Of a DNA stretch of 40,944 nucleotides, positions 5,923 to 13,119 are shown piece by piece. Position 1 is the stretch's first letter. Every line of letters starts with the position of its first letter. A program made the translations under genes and the position numbers. This DNA comes from a virus, in the IMG/VR virus record IMGVR_UViG_3300043673_000025, positions 1-40,944 of that record; one strand, written 5' to 3'. Below the pieces are notes generated by a model. It ran no database searches and was not told where the DNA came from. It worked only from the letters and a program-made list of their open reading frames with translations.

Positions 5923-7436
5923 AGCTTGGAAAATTTATCCTTGTTCTCCGCGATGACCTGCTTAATAGGCTTGCGTGGGACGGTAGTTTTCAGTGTTTCT
6001 CTCGATGCCTCGATGGCCTCGCGGTCCACCACGGTCTCCGTCTTCTGGCCCTTCTCATCGGTCCGAACGCGCACAACTTGGGAAGGACCATCGGGCGGTG
6101 ACATCCTCAAGCCCTTCGCCTCTTTCATCACCTTCTCAGAGTTGCGCAACTCGCCCGGCTTAGGCTCCTCCTCCACATCGTTCGTCGAAGCCACGATGCC
6201 ATCCTGCAGGACAATCCCGATCTTGCCGCTGTTGTCCACGGCCTCGATCCAGATCTGGAAGTCCTTCTCGATCGCCATCTGATTGACTACTTCCATGCTG
6301 TCTTCGTCGAGCAAGCTGCCATCCTTCACCAGAATCACGCGGCCCTCGGGGTTGCCCGCCATCGCCACGGCCAGGGAGACGCGGAGCTGCTCGGCACCGC
6401 TGGCCTGGTCGAGTGGGAAGTCCTGGTAAACTACCTCGCCATCCTTGAACGTCAGCCCGTCGATCGGCATCTCGCAAGCCAGCACAGCATCGGCGAGTTG
6501 CTTGTCGCGCGCCTCCATGTCGGCGGTTAGCTTGTCGGCCTGGGCCTCCTTCGTGGTGAGCTGCGCCTGCAGCTCATCCTTGCGGGCTTTCTTGTCGAGC
6601 TGCGCATTCACCGCGCGGGCGTTCTCGATCTCTTCGCGGAGCGCGGCGGTGTCGATCGGCTTCGGGATCTCGATTGCGTCCGTTTGCTTTACACGCTCGT
6701 CAGCGCTTGCCTCTTTTGCCCTGGCTGTCTCGATCATGTTCGCAGCCTCCTCGCGGAGACGCTTAGCGGCCTCGTTTTGCTCCTTCGCAAATTCATACCC
6801 GCGCTTTGCCTCTGCCTCGATGGTGGCGATGCTGGCATTAAGTTTTCCGGCCTCCTCCAGCTCGGTGATCTTGGCCGAGATGTCGATCGGCTTCTCAGGC
6901 AGCTCGGCCACAACCGAGATGAAGTTCACCTGGGCCTGCAGCTCCTTCGCCTCGCGGGTAATGTTGCGGCGGAGGTCATAGTCGGCTTTGTTCGCGATCT
7001 TGATCTCTTCGGGGTCGATCTCCAGGCGTACCAGGGAGCGGAGCTGCTTCATCTGTTCGTCGGGCTTCATGCGGGTGAAGGCCAGCGGATCGAAGAAGAG
7101 TTTTCCAAACCAGTCGTCGAGCTTGCCTTGCGGCTTCTTATAGCGCGCTCCGTCCTTGCTTTCGAGAATCAGCTCGGAGCCTGTCGGGGTGTACTTACGT
7201 ACAGCCCAGCAGTCGCCCAGGTCGATCCGGCTAAAGCCCTTGTCCGCGCCCTTGCGGATCGGCTGGCTGGGGAGATCCTCGGTGCCGCCCAGCGTGTAGA
7301 GAATGGTGTCGAGCGTCGAGGTCTTGCCCTGGCCATTCTTGCCCGTCACCATGATGACGCCGGGCTTGTTCTTCGGGGTGATGTCGATCACCTTAAGCTT
7401 CTTTATGTTTTCCGCTTCCAGACGTAAAATTCGCAT
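5919..7436 (-). CDS. RecF/SMC-like AAA ATPase (phage recombination type)
   Basis: A 505-residue ABC-type ATPase of the RecF/Rad50/SMC class. The N-terminal strand-rich lobe contains Walker A GKNGQGKT (32-39); a long charged coiled-coil region spans about 150-330; the C-terminal lobe has a signature-like SGAEQLRVSLAVAM (about 355-368) and Walker B VILVKDGSLLDEDS (about 378-391). An acidic, basic-rich tail of about 80 residues follows. Such phage proteins are thought to handle DNA ends, often with a nuclease partner; no SbcD-like nuclease gene is adjacent. GAGGAG precedes the ATG by about 8 nt. The coiled coil is short compared with true SMC proteins. Confidence 0.85.
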   Translation of the reverse strand: MRILRLEAENIKKLKVIDITPKNKPGVIMVTGKNGQGKTSTLDTILYTLGGTEDLPSQPIRKGADKGFSRIDLGDCWAVRKYTPTGSELILESKDGARYKKPQGKLDDWFGKLFFDPLAFTRMKPDEQMKQLRSLVRLEIDPEEIKIANKADYDLRRNITREAKELQAQVNFISVVAELPEKPIDISAKITELEEAGKLNASIATIEAEAKRGYEFAKEQNEAAKRLREEAANMIETARAKEASADERVKQTDAIEIPKPIDTAALREEIENARAVNAQLDKKARKDELQAQLTTKEAQADKLTADMEARDKQLADAVLACEMPIDGLTFKDGEVVYQDFPLDQASGAEQLRVSLAVAMAGNPEGRVILVKDGSLLDEDSMEVVNQMAIEKDFQIWIEAVDNSGKIGIVLQDGIVASTNDVEEEPKPGELRNSEKVMKEAKGLRMSPPDGPSQVVRVRTDEKGQKTETVVDREAIEASRETLKTTVPRKPIKQVIAENKDKFSKL

Positions 7437-7468
7437 CGTTCTAACTCCTCTATGTGGGATGGGTTGGG

Positions 7469-7660
7469 TTACTTGCTGGCGGTCTGCGCGACGAACTTCG
7501 CCGGGCGGCTATAGGGCTTGGGCATCGAGACAAGCTTCGGGGCTGGGGCCTTCATCGAGGGTGCGGGCTTAGGCAGGGTGATCGGTTGTACCTGAGGGGT
7601 CCATTGTGCGAGGGCCGAGGCAGACGAGAGCGATACAAACAAAAGCAAAGTGAGTTTCAT
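7469..7660 (-). CDS. Small secreted proline-rich protein
   Basis: A 63-residue protein with a clear Sec-type signal peptide: MKLTLLLFVSLSSASALAQ, with a likely cut after ALA. The remaining ~44 residues are Pro/Lys-rich with repeated P(K/S)PAPxMxAPAPK-like units and no cysteine, so it is not an obvious lipoprotein spanin. AGGA lies 5 nt before the ATG. It lies between the RecF/SMC-like ATPase and a small conserved gene, away from the lysis cassette. It could act in the periplasm at entry or lysis; this is speculation. Confidence 0.6.
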   Translation of the reverse strand: MKLTLLLFVSLSSASALAQWTPQVQPITLPKPAPSMKAPAPKLVSMPKPYSRPAKFVAQTASK

Positions 7661-7666
7661 AGTGTC

Positions 7667-7942
7667 CTAGAGGGGTTTTACTTCGGGTTTAGGGAGTGGG
7701 TCGCCGTTCTGATCGACCCGGCCAGCCAGCCAGTTTTCTACGCGATGCGGTGCTCCCCACATGAATCCGGGGAGATAGCTGTTGGTGAAGATAACGAACT
7801 CGGCCAGGTAGAGGGCGCTCGTCGGATCTGCATGAGCAACTACTCCCATGAGATTGTTCTCCAGCAGAGCGCGAAGAAAACTACCGGGCTGCAATCGCAG
7901 CTTGTAGTTATCGAGGCCTTCTTTCAGTTCGGTCATGTTCAT
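7667..7942 (-). CDS. Conserved small phage hypothetical
   Basis: A 91-residue protein of a type I recall from many phages: 'RLQPGSFLRALLENNLMGVVAHAD..(S)ALYLAEFV.F..SYLPGFMWGAPHRVENWLAG'. The conserved parts are the GSFLRALLEN helix, an Asp/Ala stretch and the WG.P..V..W ending. It is predicted mostly helical and has no known function. The ATG at 7942 overlaps the stop of the KH-domain gene upstream (ATGA). Confidence 0.75.
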   Translation of the reverse strand: MNMTELKEGLDNYKLRLQPGSFLRALLENNLMGVVAHADPTSALYLAEFVIFTNSYLPGFMWGAPHRVENWLAGRVDQNGDPLPKPEVKPL

Positions 7943-8208
7943 ACGCGGGCCTCGGCCTTCTGATCCTCAATGATGTTGAGCGTGATGTTTACACCCTCGC
8001 GCATGTTGAAAGCCCCTAGCACGGTGCGCATCGCGCGGGCGGTGCGGCCCTTTTTGCCGATGACCTTGCCAGCGTCTTCGGGAGCTACTTCGAGCGAGAG
8101 GACATATCGGCCCTGGCCGAGATCCCGCAACGAAGTCTTGACCGCCGCCTGATCGTCTACCAGGGCATAGGCCATTGTGGTGATGAGGCAGAGCGCGAAC
8201 ACTTCCAT
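7939..8208 (-). CDS. KH-domain RNA-binding protein, KhpA-like
   Basis: An 89-residue protein closely resembling bacterial KhpA, a single-KH RNA-binding protein. The N-terminal helix (MEVFALCLITTMAYALVDD) fits KhpA's opening helix. The core strand LSLEVAPEDAGKVIGKKGRTARAMRTVLGAF (about 37-67) has the GxxG loop as GKKG (51-54), and the last strand is GVNITLNI. Length matches KhpA (about 75-90 residues). The start overlaps the preceding stop (TAATG). KhpA proteins bind RNA and, with KhpB, affect translation and envelope control in some bacteria; a phage copy could compete with or replace the host protein. Its neighbours are small DNA-metabolism genes, not ribosomal genes, so this is not host DNA. 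Confidence 0.85.
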   Translation of the reverse strand: MEVFALCLITTMAYALVDDQAAVKTSLRDLGQGRYVLSLEVAPEDAGKVIGKKGRTARAMRTVLGAFNMREGVNITLNIIEDQKAEARV

Positions 8209-8528
8209 TATTCGGCGACCTCGCTCTCTTCTTCCTCTTCCTCATCTTCGTTCTGGCAATCGGCACAGTTGCCCTCGCTGTCGGCCTCGTCGGGATCGAC
8301 CAGGTTGTCGCAGGTCTTACAGACCAATGCGTCAGTCAGAGCATCATGCCCGAACGTCGCGTTACCGACAGGATCGCCTTCAGCCTTCAGCGCAGCTAAA
8401 ATCGCTTCCTCCGTGATGAGATCCTCGGCTGCAGTCTCGGCTTCGAGCTCTGAATCGGCCTCAACCTCATGCTCAAATTCAAGCGTGTCATGCAATTCAA
8501 CCTTCGTTTTTACCGTCCATGTAGCCAC
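8208..8528 (-). CDS. Acidic zinc-finger-like protein, first gene of block (GTG start)
   Basis: A 106-residue, very acidic protein. The N-terminal half is strand-rich (ATWTVKTKVELHDTLEFEHEVEA), then a Glu-rich helix, then a CKTCDN...NCADCQ zinc-ribbon motif (about 69-91) and a run of Glu at the C-terminus. GTG 8528 has GGAGG about 9 nt upstream; the longer frame from 8570 would run into the promoter. It is the promoter-proximal gene of the leftward DNA-metabolism block. The acidic tail is reminiscent of DNA mimics, but there is no further evidence for this. Confidence 0.65.
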   Translation of the reverse strand: MATWTVKTKVELHDTLEFEHEVEADSELEAETAAEDLITEEAILAALKAEGDPVGNATFGHDALTDALVCKTCDNLVDPDEADSEGNCADCQNEDEEEEEESEVAE

Positions 8529-8548
8529 TTGTTGATACCTCCGCATCC

Positions 8549-8577
8549 TTTGTATCCTGCGTGTATCCACCTGTCAA
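8549..8577 (-). promoter_or_regulatory. Sigma70-type promoter with GGATACA repeats
   Basis: On the minus strand a perfect TTGACA (8577-8572), exactly 17 bp of spacer, then TACAAA (8554-8549). Two direct GGATACA elements (8568-8562 and 8557-8551) lie 11 bp apart, one in the spacer and one overlapping the -10. It reads into the gene starting at 8528. The promoter of the RHH gene at 38.6 kb has the same -35/GGATACA spacing. Confidence 0.7.
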
Positions 8578-8594
8578 CCATTTTGGCGACAAAA

Positions 8595-8632
8595 GTTAAA
8601 TAAAAATAGGGGTGGAGATCTCTCCCCACCCC
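8595..8632 (-). terminator. Rho-independent terminator of the late operon
   Basis: On the minus strand a 7-bp GGGGTGG/CCACCCC stem (8632-8626 with 8615-8609) is followed at once by TATTTTTATTT. It lies 60 nt after the last late gene (8692-9129) and just before the promoter of the next leftward block, separating the two units. Confidence 0.85.
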
Positions 8633-8691
8633 AAGCCAGTGTCTTCCATCGTTTCTATCGAGTGTCCCCAGGACGATTCCCGGCGACGCGT

Positions 8692-9129
8692 TTAGGCCGC
8701 ATCTGTCTCCAGCTTCTTCAGATCGGCCAAGATCGTTTGATCGAGCGAGTGTGCGGAGTCCACCAGCGCCTTCCAGGCCGCGAGGATATCGGCGACGTTC
8801 TGCGCCTTGAAGTCGGCGGCCAGCGTCTTCACTGCCGCCAGAACCGCAGCGTCATACTCCGCGTTGACTCCCCCAGCCTGCGCCGCTTCCGCCAGGGCAC
8901 CTCCCAGCGCCGTCAGTCCGGTCAGGAAGACGCCGCCATCCTTCACGGTAGCCGTGGCCAGGTCCTTTACGTCTTCGAGCACCAGGAGCACCTCGGGAAG
9001 CGCCTGGCTCCCGAGCTGCTCCGCATCGTGGGTCAGGGTGATGAGCCTCGGCAGCTCCTTGAACCCGTCGCCGATCTTTACTACGACCCACTTGATGCCG
9101 TGGCCGATCTTTACAAAAATATTCGACAT
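8692..9129 (-). CDS. Hypothetical protein at the end of the late operon
   Basis: A 145-residue, Ala-rich, helical protein. The N-terminus MSNIFVKIGHGIKWVVVKIGDGFKEL is amphipathic and may touch membranes; the rest (helices rich in A, L, D, K, E with IGSQ/ALGGALAEAAQ stretches) resembles a helical bundle. AAGGA lies 7 nt before ATG 9129. It follows the holin candidate and precedes the terminator, so a lysis-related or late accessory role is possible. I do not recognise a family. Confidence 0.65.
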   Translation of the reverse strand: MSNIFVKIGHGIKWVVVKIGDGFKELPRLITLTHDAEQLGSQALPEVLLVLEDVKDLATATVKDGGVFLTGLTALGGALAEAAQAGGVNAEYDAAVLAAVKTLAADFKAQNVADILAAWKALVDSAHSLDQTILADLKKLETDAA

Positions 9130-9201
9130 TCTCTTTCCTTTCGGGTTGTGCTGCATGGGCCGGAGTTCTCAGAAATTACTCTTTTTGTAGAAAAGTGAGA
9201 T

Positions 9202-9579
9202 TTATGACTGCTTTGCGATGTTCGCGCCCAGGTCGTTTCCGCCTGCTCCCTGCGCGCCGACGCTGGCCATCAGTGGCGAGGTGGGAGTGCCGGCCTTCTG
9301 GAATGACTTCACCGTGCCGTGGATACCGGCAGCAGCTCCAGCGGCCATCAGCAGGCTCGACCAGAAGCTCAGCGAGGAAAGGTCTCCCGGCTTGGCCACG
9401 GAGATCGTGCCGGCCATGCTGAGCGCGAAATTCAGCGCGATCGCCCACGGCCCGGTGATCTGGGGAAAGAACGCCTTGAGCATCTGCACGACCAGATAGA
9501 CCAGGCCAGAGATCGCGACAAGCTTAACAGTGAGGCTTGACCAGAAAGCTGCCAGGGCAATAATTGCAAGAAAGTGCAT
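9202..9579 (-). CDS. Putative holin (multi-spanning membrane protein)
   Basis: A 125-residue hydrophobic protein with about four membrane segments: residues ~2-17 (HFLAIIALAAFWSSLT), ~19-38 (LVAISGLVYLVVQMLKAFF), ~43-62 (WAIALNFALSMAGTISVA) and ~70-86 (FWSSLLMAAGAAAGI), followed by a flexible Gly/Ala tail. It lies directly downstream of the endolysin, so a holin that releases the endolysin is the natural reading. AAAGGAG lies 7 nt before ATG 9579; the longer frame from 9672 includes a duplicated leader and is rejected. The family cannot be named from sequence alone. Confidence 0.65.
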   Translation of the reverse strand: MHFLAIIALAAFWSSLTVKLVAISGLVYLVVQMLKAFFPQITGPWAIALNFALSMAGTISVAKPGDLSSLSFWSSLLMAAGAAAGIHGTVKSFQKAGTPTSPLMASVGAQGAGGNDLGANIAKQS

Positions 9580-9655
9580 CGTGAAACTCCTTTGTTTCTG
9601 CGGATGGTTAAAATTTAACAGCCAATGTAAGAATGCTGCCGTGAAACTCCTTTGT
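9580..9655 (-). repeat. Duplicated 16-bp leader (two copies 60 bp apart)
   Basis: The 16-mer CGTGAAACTCCTTTGT occurs at 9580-9595 and again at 9640-9655. On the minus strand each is a complete ribosome-binding leader (ACAAAGGAGTTTCACG). The first leads straight into the holin ATG; the second leads into GCA GCA with no start codon. It looks like a duplication remnant or the leader of a lost gene. Confidence 0.7.
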
Positions 9656-9698
9656 GTAAGCCCCTTACACAATGGTGCAAGGTGTAATTAAGCCATTG

Positions 9699-10325
9699 TC
9701 ATGCAGCGCCGTGATGAATCACCGCCGCCGCCCTTGCTGCTCGATCCGCATCCATGAAGCTGCAGAGCGTCCAATAGTTGCGGGCTGCGAAGGCGGCATC
9801 ATGCACATTGCGCCCGCACTCCTTCGATGCCTGCTCCCAATTCTCCTCATTCAGCGAGCTAATCAGGTGCGAATAGACCTTGAAATGCGAGGGTCCCAAG
9901 TTGAACAGCATGTCGATAGTGGCAAGCTTGGCTCCCTTCGGCCAATCCCCATAATGTGGGAACATAGCGCGGAGCTGTCGATCGACATCGGCCACCACGG
10001 AATACAAGAGCACCTCGATGTCGGCATCCAGCAGCTTGATCGAGGTCGCGGCCAGGTAGTACGTCGGCAGATGATCCGGCTCCATCGCATGGACGCGCGC
10101 GAAGTCGGCCTCGACCTCCGCGTATGTGGCCAGTCTGCCCTGCACCTGGAACGGCAGCACTGCCGCCGCGATCGGGTTCGGCAGCATCTTCCCTACCCCG
10201 ACCGTCACCAACCCAGGCTTGTTGGAGTCGAGGTAAAGCCACGGCACCTTATCCTCGAACTGTGTGATCTTGCCGCATATCTCCTGCAAATAATCAACCT
10301 GCGCGGTCCCAACAGCATCGTTCAT
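9699..10325 (-). CDS. Endolysin, phage lysozyme (GH24-like muramidase)
   Basis: A 208-residue enzyme expected to cut the peptidoglycan glycan backbone. The catalytic region is FEDKVPWLYLDSNKPGLVTVGVG (about 23-45): E24 and D33 have the E-8aa-D spacing of T4-type lysozymes, with T41 as the likely third residue, although the D-T gap is a little longer than in T4 lysozyme. The C-terminal lobe has the usual helical GDWPKGAKLATIDMLFNLG motif (about 126-144). There is no signal peptide, so export through a holin is expected. It lies between a holin candidate (9202-9579) and a coiled-coil/membrane protein (10340-10645), forming a lysis cassette at the end of the late operon. Confidence 0.85.
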   Translation of the reverse strand: MNDAVGTAQVDYLQEICGKITQFEDKVPWLYLDSNKPGLVTVGVGKMLPNPIAAAVLPFQVQGRLATYAEVEADFARVHAMEPDHLPTYYLAATSIKLLDADIEVLLYSVVADVDRQLRAMFPHYGDWPKGAKLATIDMLFNLGPSHFKVYSHLISSLNEENWEQASKECGRNVHDAAFAARNYWTLCSFMDADRAARAAAVIHHGAA

Positions 10326-10339
10326 AGTCGGCCCCTTGG

Positions 10340-10645
10340 CTATTTTCCAGCGATGGATTTATAGATCTGCATCCCCACCCACACCAGTCCCGGCGCGGAC
10401 ATCATGATCCCCAGGGCGACAAACATCCCTTTGAACCCTGCGACCTTTTCCGTCACCATGAGCTTTAGGCTCACAACCTGGGCCAGGACTTCATCCGTCT
10501 TTCCGTCGTTTTTCTCTACCTTCGAATTGAGGGTCTGAATCGCCGGACCCCAGACATTGCCCTCGAACTCTTTGATCGTTTCCTGCATCATTCGATAGCC
10601 CCCGTCTCTTGTCAGTGGCATAACCCCAGAATCATCTCTCGGCAT
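10340..10645 (-). CDS. Coiled-coil/tail-anchor lysis protein (XhlA-like layout)
   Basis: A 101-residue protein. A central helix rich in charged residues (IKEFEGNVWGPAIQTLNSKVEKNDGKTDEVLAQVVSLKLMV) is followed by one C-terminal membrane segment (about 72-93, FKGMFVALGIMMSAPGLVWVGMQI) and a short basic tail. This coiled-coil plus C-terminal anchor layout is that of XhlA-type holin-associated proteins. It directly precedes the endolysin. TAGGAG is 11 nt before ATG 10645; internal Met codons are possible alternative starts. Assignment rests on topology and context only. Confidence 0.55.
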   Translation of the reverse strand: MPRDDSGVMPLTRDGGYRMMQETIKEFEGNVWGPAIQTLNSKVEKNDGKTDEVLAQVVSLKLMVTEKVAGFKGMFVALGIMMSAPGLVWVGMQIYKSIAGK

Positions 10646-10664
10646 TTTCTATTTCACTCCTAAG

Positions 10665-13106
10665 CTAAATCTTGATACCCCATGTTCCAGCAGCGCAGAA
10701 GGATGCATGGCCGTCTTTAGAGAATGCCCATTGGCCGGCTGTGCAAGCGCCTGTGGGCGCAACAGCAGGTCCGTTATAAGCGGGAGCCGAAAAAGGCTCC
10801 GTAGTTATGACATCCGTGCCGTTGTCTGCGATGCTTGAGTTTCCCTGATTCCCCAAGGCACTGATGGTCTTTGGAATAAAGTTGGCCGTCACTGCTCCGC
10901 TTGCAAAACTAAAATAATTGCCTGCGGCCTGGTACTGCGTAAGGTTCGGGATATCGGCGGCGACCAAGGTACGCGCTGCGGAGGCGAAGGCTCCATTGAC
11001 CACAACTGCAAATCCATTCCCGGTCGGAGCTGCTGCACACTTGCCATTGCTGGAAGTACACACGAGTGTGGCGTCTATCCCGGAGTCACCCGCACCGCTC
11101 CCGGTTCCACCTACTGTATCGGGAATCCATGAAAGAAGATGATGGGGTGCGATTGGAATGGATCCATTGTCTGCCTCGCTAACAAGTGCCTGGCTATCCC
11201 CGGACATAGACTTTGCAAAATTGACCCCAAGAAAGAGCACTCCAGGTGTGATGGATGGAGCACTGAAATTGCCGAATTTCTCAATCACGTTGCCTGTGCC
11301 CTGGTCCACAGTAAAGAGCGCGGGGCATTGAGACGCTAAAGTCGGGAACGGAGTGTTACAGGAATAGACTCCCCAGAAACCTCCCATAATCATATTCATC
11401 AGAGAAAAATGTCCATCCGAGTCCAGGCCTTCACTCGTTCGCATCATGAAATTATTGTGGTTGTTCGTCCATTCCATACCTGAAGCAAAGCCCGTCAGTC
11501 CGGGAACTCCGGAAGTTGCCGGTTTCCAGTCCTGAAGCGTGTTGTTCCCTTGCGGATTGCCTGGGGCGCTGAGCGGTCCGGTAAACACTCCCGATCGTCC
11601 GCCTGTGTTCGGGATAGTGAAGGGGATGCCCAGAAAGGCGGCAGCGTTCTCTACCGTCTGCGCATAGTGGAATGACCCGCAATCATTGAAATGCTGATTG
11701 CCTGGAGCTATGGAGCCGCATAGGGAATTGCTTCCCATGTCGGTCGTATCGTTCACTCCTGGGTTGCCGCCGCGGAGATCGACAAAGAGCAGGTTGATGT
11801 TCCTGGCCTTCATTGCAGTGGCCAGAGTGGTGATGATGGTGTTGTAAGCTGCCGAGTCCGTTCCATCTACATCTGCCAACTGCATCGGGATACCGGGCAC
11901 AATCACCAGAGGAGCCGTGGGCATCGGCGACGTGGGCGCCACATCAACGGCACCGATGTAAAGCGGGTTCGCAGAGGTCGAGAGGATATGCACGTCGTGG
12001 GTGGCTCCGGTGACGGGGAAGATCTGCTCGAAAGGATTCAACGATGTCCCTGTGGACACGCTGTTACAGCCCGTCGCGGTGAAGGTCGTTGTTCCGGAGC
12101 AGAGATCGGTTTGCAGGACTCCATCGATCGAGATGGTGAAGGTGCCGGGTGTAGCGCTGTTATCGATGCGATACAACACGCCGATGCTTGTGCCTACCGT
12201 CTGCACTGTCGCGGCGCTGACGGTGAAATCAAGCGCTGCCCCATTTGTGGTTGCCTCCATCCAGCTCCCCACGACTCCGGCTATATTCTGCGCATTGAAG
12301 AAACCTATCGCGGCGATCCAGCTCCCTCCGCTTTGTGTCGCCCTCGATGCCATGATCTTCTGGTTATAGGCGATGCCCGGCCAGTTGATGCCCGCCTGCA
12401 TGGAGAGCTTGTAGTTGTTCTCGGCCCCAAGCGCAGTGCCGTTATTGATGTAATCGTTGATTCCACCCTCCACCATGACACGGGTAGGCGCGTTATAGTC
12501 GGTGACGATGAAGCCTCCTAATACCGTCGTGGCGATCTGCGGCGACATCGTCCCTCCCATCGCATCGTTATGGCATACGCCGCCGTAGTCGCTGCAAAGC
12601 TTCGCAAAGAATCCCTTGCTGATGCTGCTCGGCCCTTGCGTGTCTGCCGCCATGATCGAATCACCGAAGCCCCAGAGGTCCTCTCCCTGGGTGTACTGCA
12701 TGTTGTTATAGAAATCTTTGGGTCCTCCGGTGTGAGCTGTGGTCGTAGTGTCGTTGACGACAAAGCCCGGAGTGATTGGAAAGAGAGCGCCTCCTCCTTG
12801 CCCTCCTCCAGAGATGATGAGCGCACCGTTGGCGTCGAGCTGCAGCGGCTGGAAGGTAACACCGTCCGGCATCAGGCCGTAGACAGCGGCCTGATACATG
12901 CCGCGCGGCGGTGTCGCATCAGGCGGTGCCACGCCCGCGCCCGAGGCCGTCAGCATGGCCTTGGCATTGTCGAGCGAGATCGGGACAAACGATCCATCGG
13001 CCTGAACCGCATAGGTCGCATACTTCGAGAAACCAGGCGGCGGCGTCTGCGCGATCGCGGCCAGGGTGCAAAGCAACAAAGACAGGGAGAGAGCGAAGCG
13101 TTTCAT
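10665..13106 (-). CDS. Large fibre-like protein with SGNH-hydrolase core and Sec leader
   Basis: An 813-residue protein. It begins with what looks like a perfect Sec signal peptide (MKRFALSLSLLLCTLAAIAQ). An SGNH/GDSL hydrolase core follows: GFGDSI (146-151, catalytic Ser), GGIND (214-218, block III Asn) and a FNDCGSFH segment (473-480) that supplies the His; the usual Asp two residues before it is not in the canonical place. A beta-rich insert of about 170 residues separates blocks III and V. The C-terminal 300 residues are Gly/Ser/Thr-rich with fibre-like 'SAARTLVAADIPNL' and 'GNQGNSSIAD' stretches. Its position between other fibre genes and the lysis cassette suggests a tail fibre/spike that de-esterifies surface sugars. 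The N-terminal leader is unexpected for a virion protein. Confidence 0.75.
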   Translation of the reverse strand: MKRFALSLSLLLCTLAAIAQTPPPGFSKYATYAVQADGSFVPISLDNAKAMLTASGAGVAPPDATPPRGMYQAAVYGLMPDGVTFQPLQLDANGALIISGGGQGGGALFPITPGFVVNDTTTTAHTGGPKDFYNNMQYTQGEDLWGFGDSIMAADTQGPSSISKGFFAKLCSDYGGVCHNDAMGGTMSPQIATTVLGGFIVTDYNAPTRVMVEGGINDYINNGTALGAENNYKLSMQAGINWPGIAYNQKIMASRATQSGGSWIAAIGFFNAQNIAGVVGSWMEATTNGAALDFTVSAATVQTVGTSIGVLYRIDNSATPGTFTISIDGVLQTDLCSGTTTFTATGCNSVSTGTSLNPFEQIFPVTGATHDVHILSTSANPLYIGAVDVAPTSPMPTAPLVIVPGIPMQLADVDGTDSAAYNTIITTLATAMKARNINLLFVDLRGGNPGVNDTTDMGSNSLCGSIAPGNQHFNDCGSFHYAQTVENAAAFLGIPFTIPNTGGRSGVFTGPLSAPGNPQGNNTLQDWKPATSGVPGLTGFASGMEWTNNHNNFMMRTSEGLDSDGHFSLMNMIMGGFWGVYSCNTPFPTLASQCPALFTVDQGTGNVIEKFGNFSAPSITPGVLFLGVNFAKSMSGDSQALVSEADNGSIPIAPHHLLSWIPDTVGGTGSGAGDSGIDATLVCTSSNGKCAAAPTGNGFAVVVNGAFASAARTLVAADIPNLTQYQAAGNYFSFASGAVTANFIPKTISALGNQGNSSIADNGTDVITTEPFSAPAYNGPAVAPTGACTAGQWAFSKDGHASFCAAGTWGIKI

Positions 13107-13119
13107 GGGATGGCCTTTC

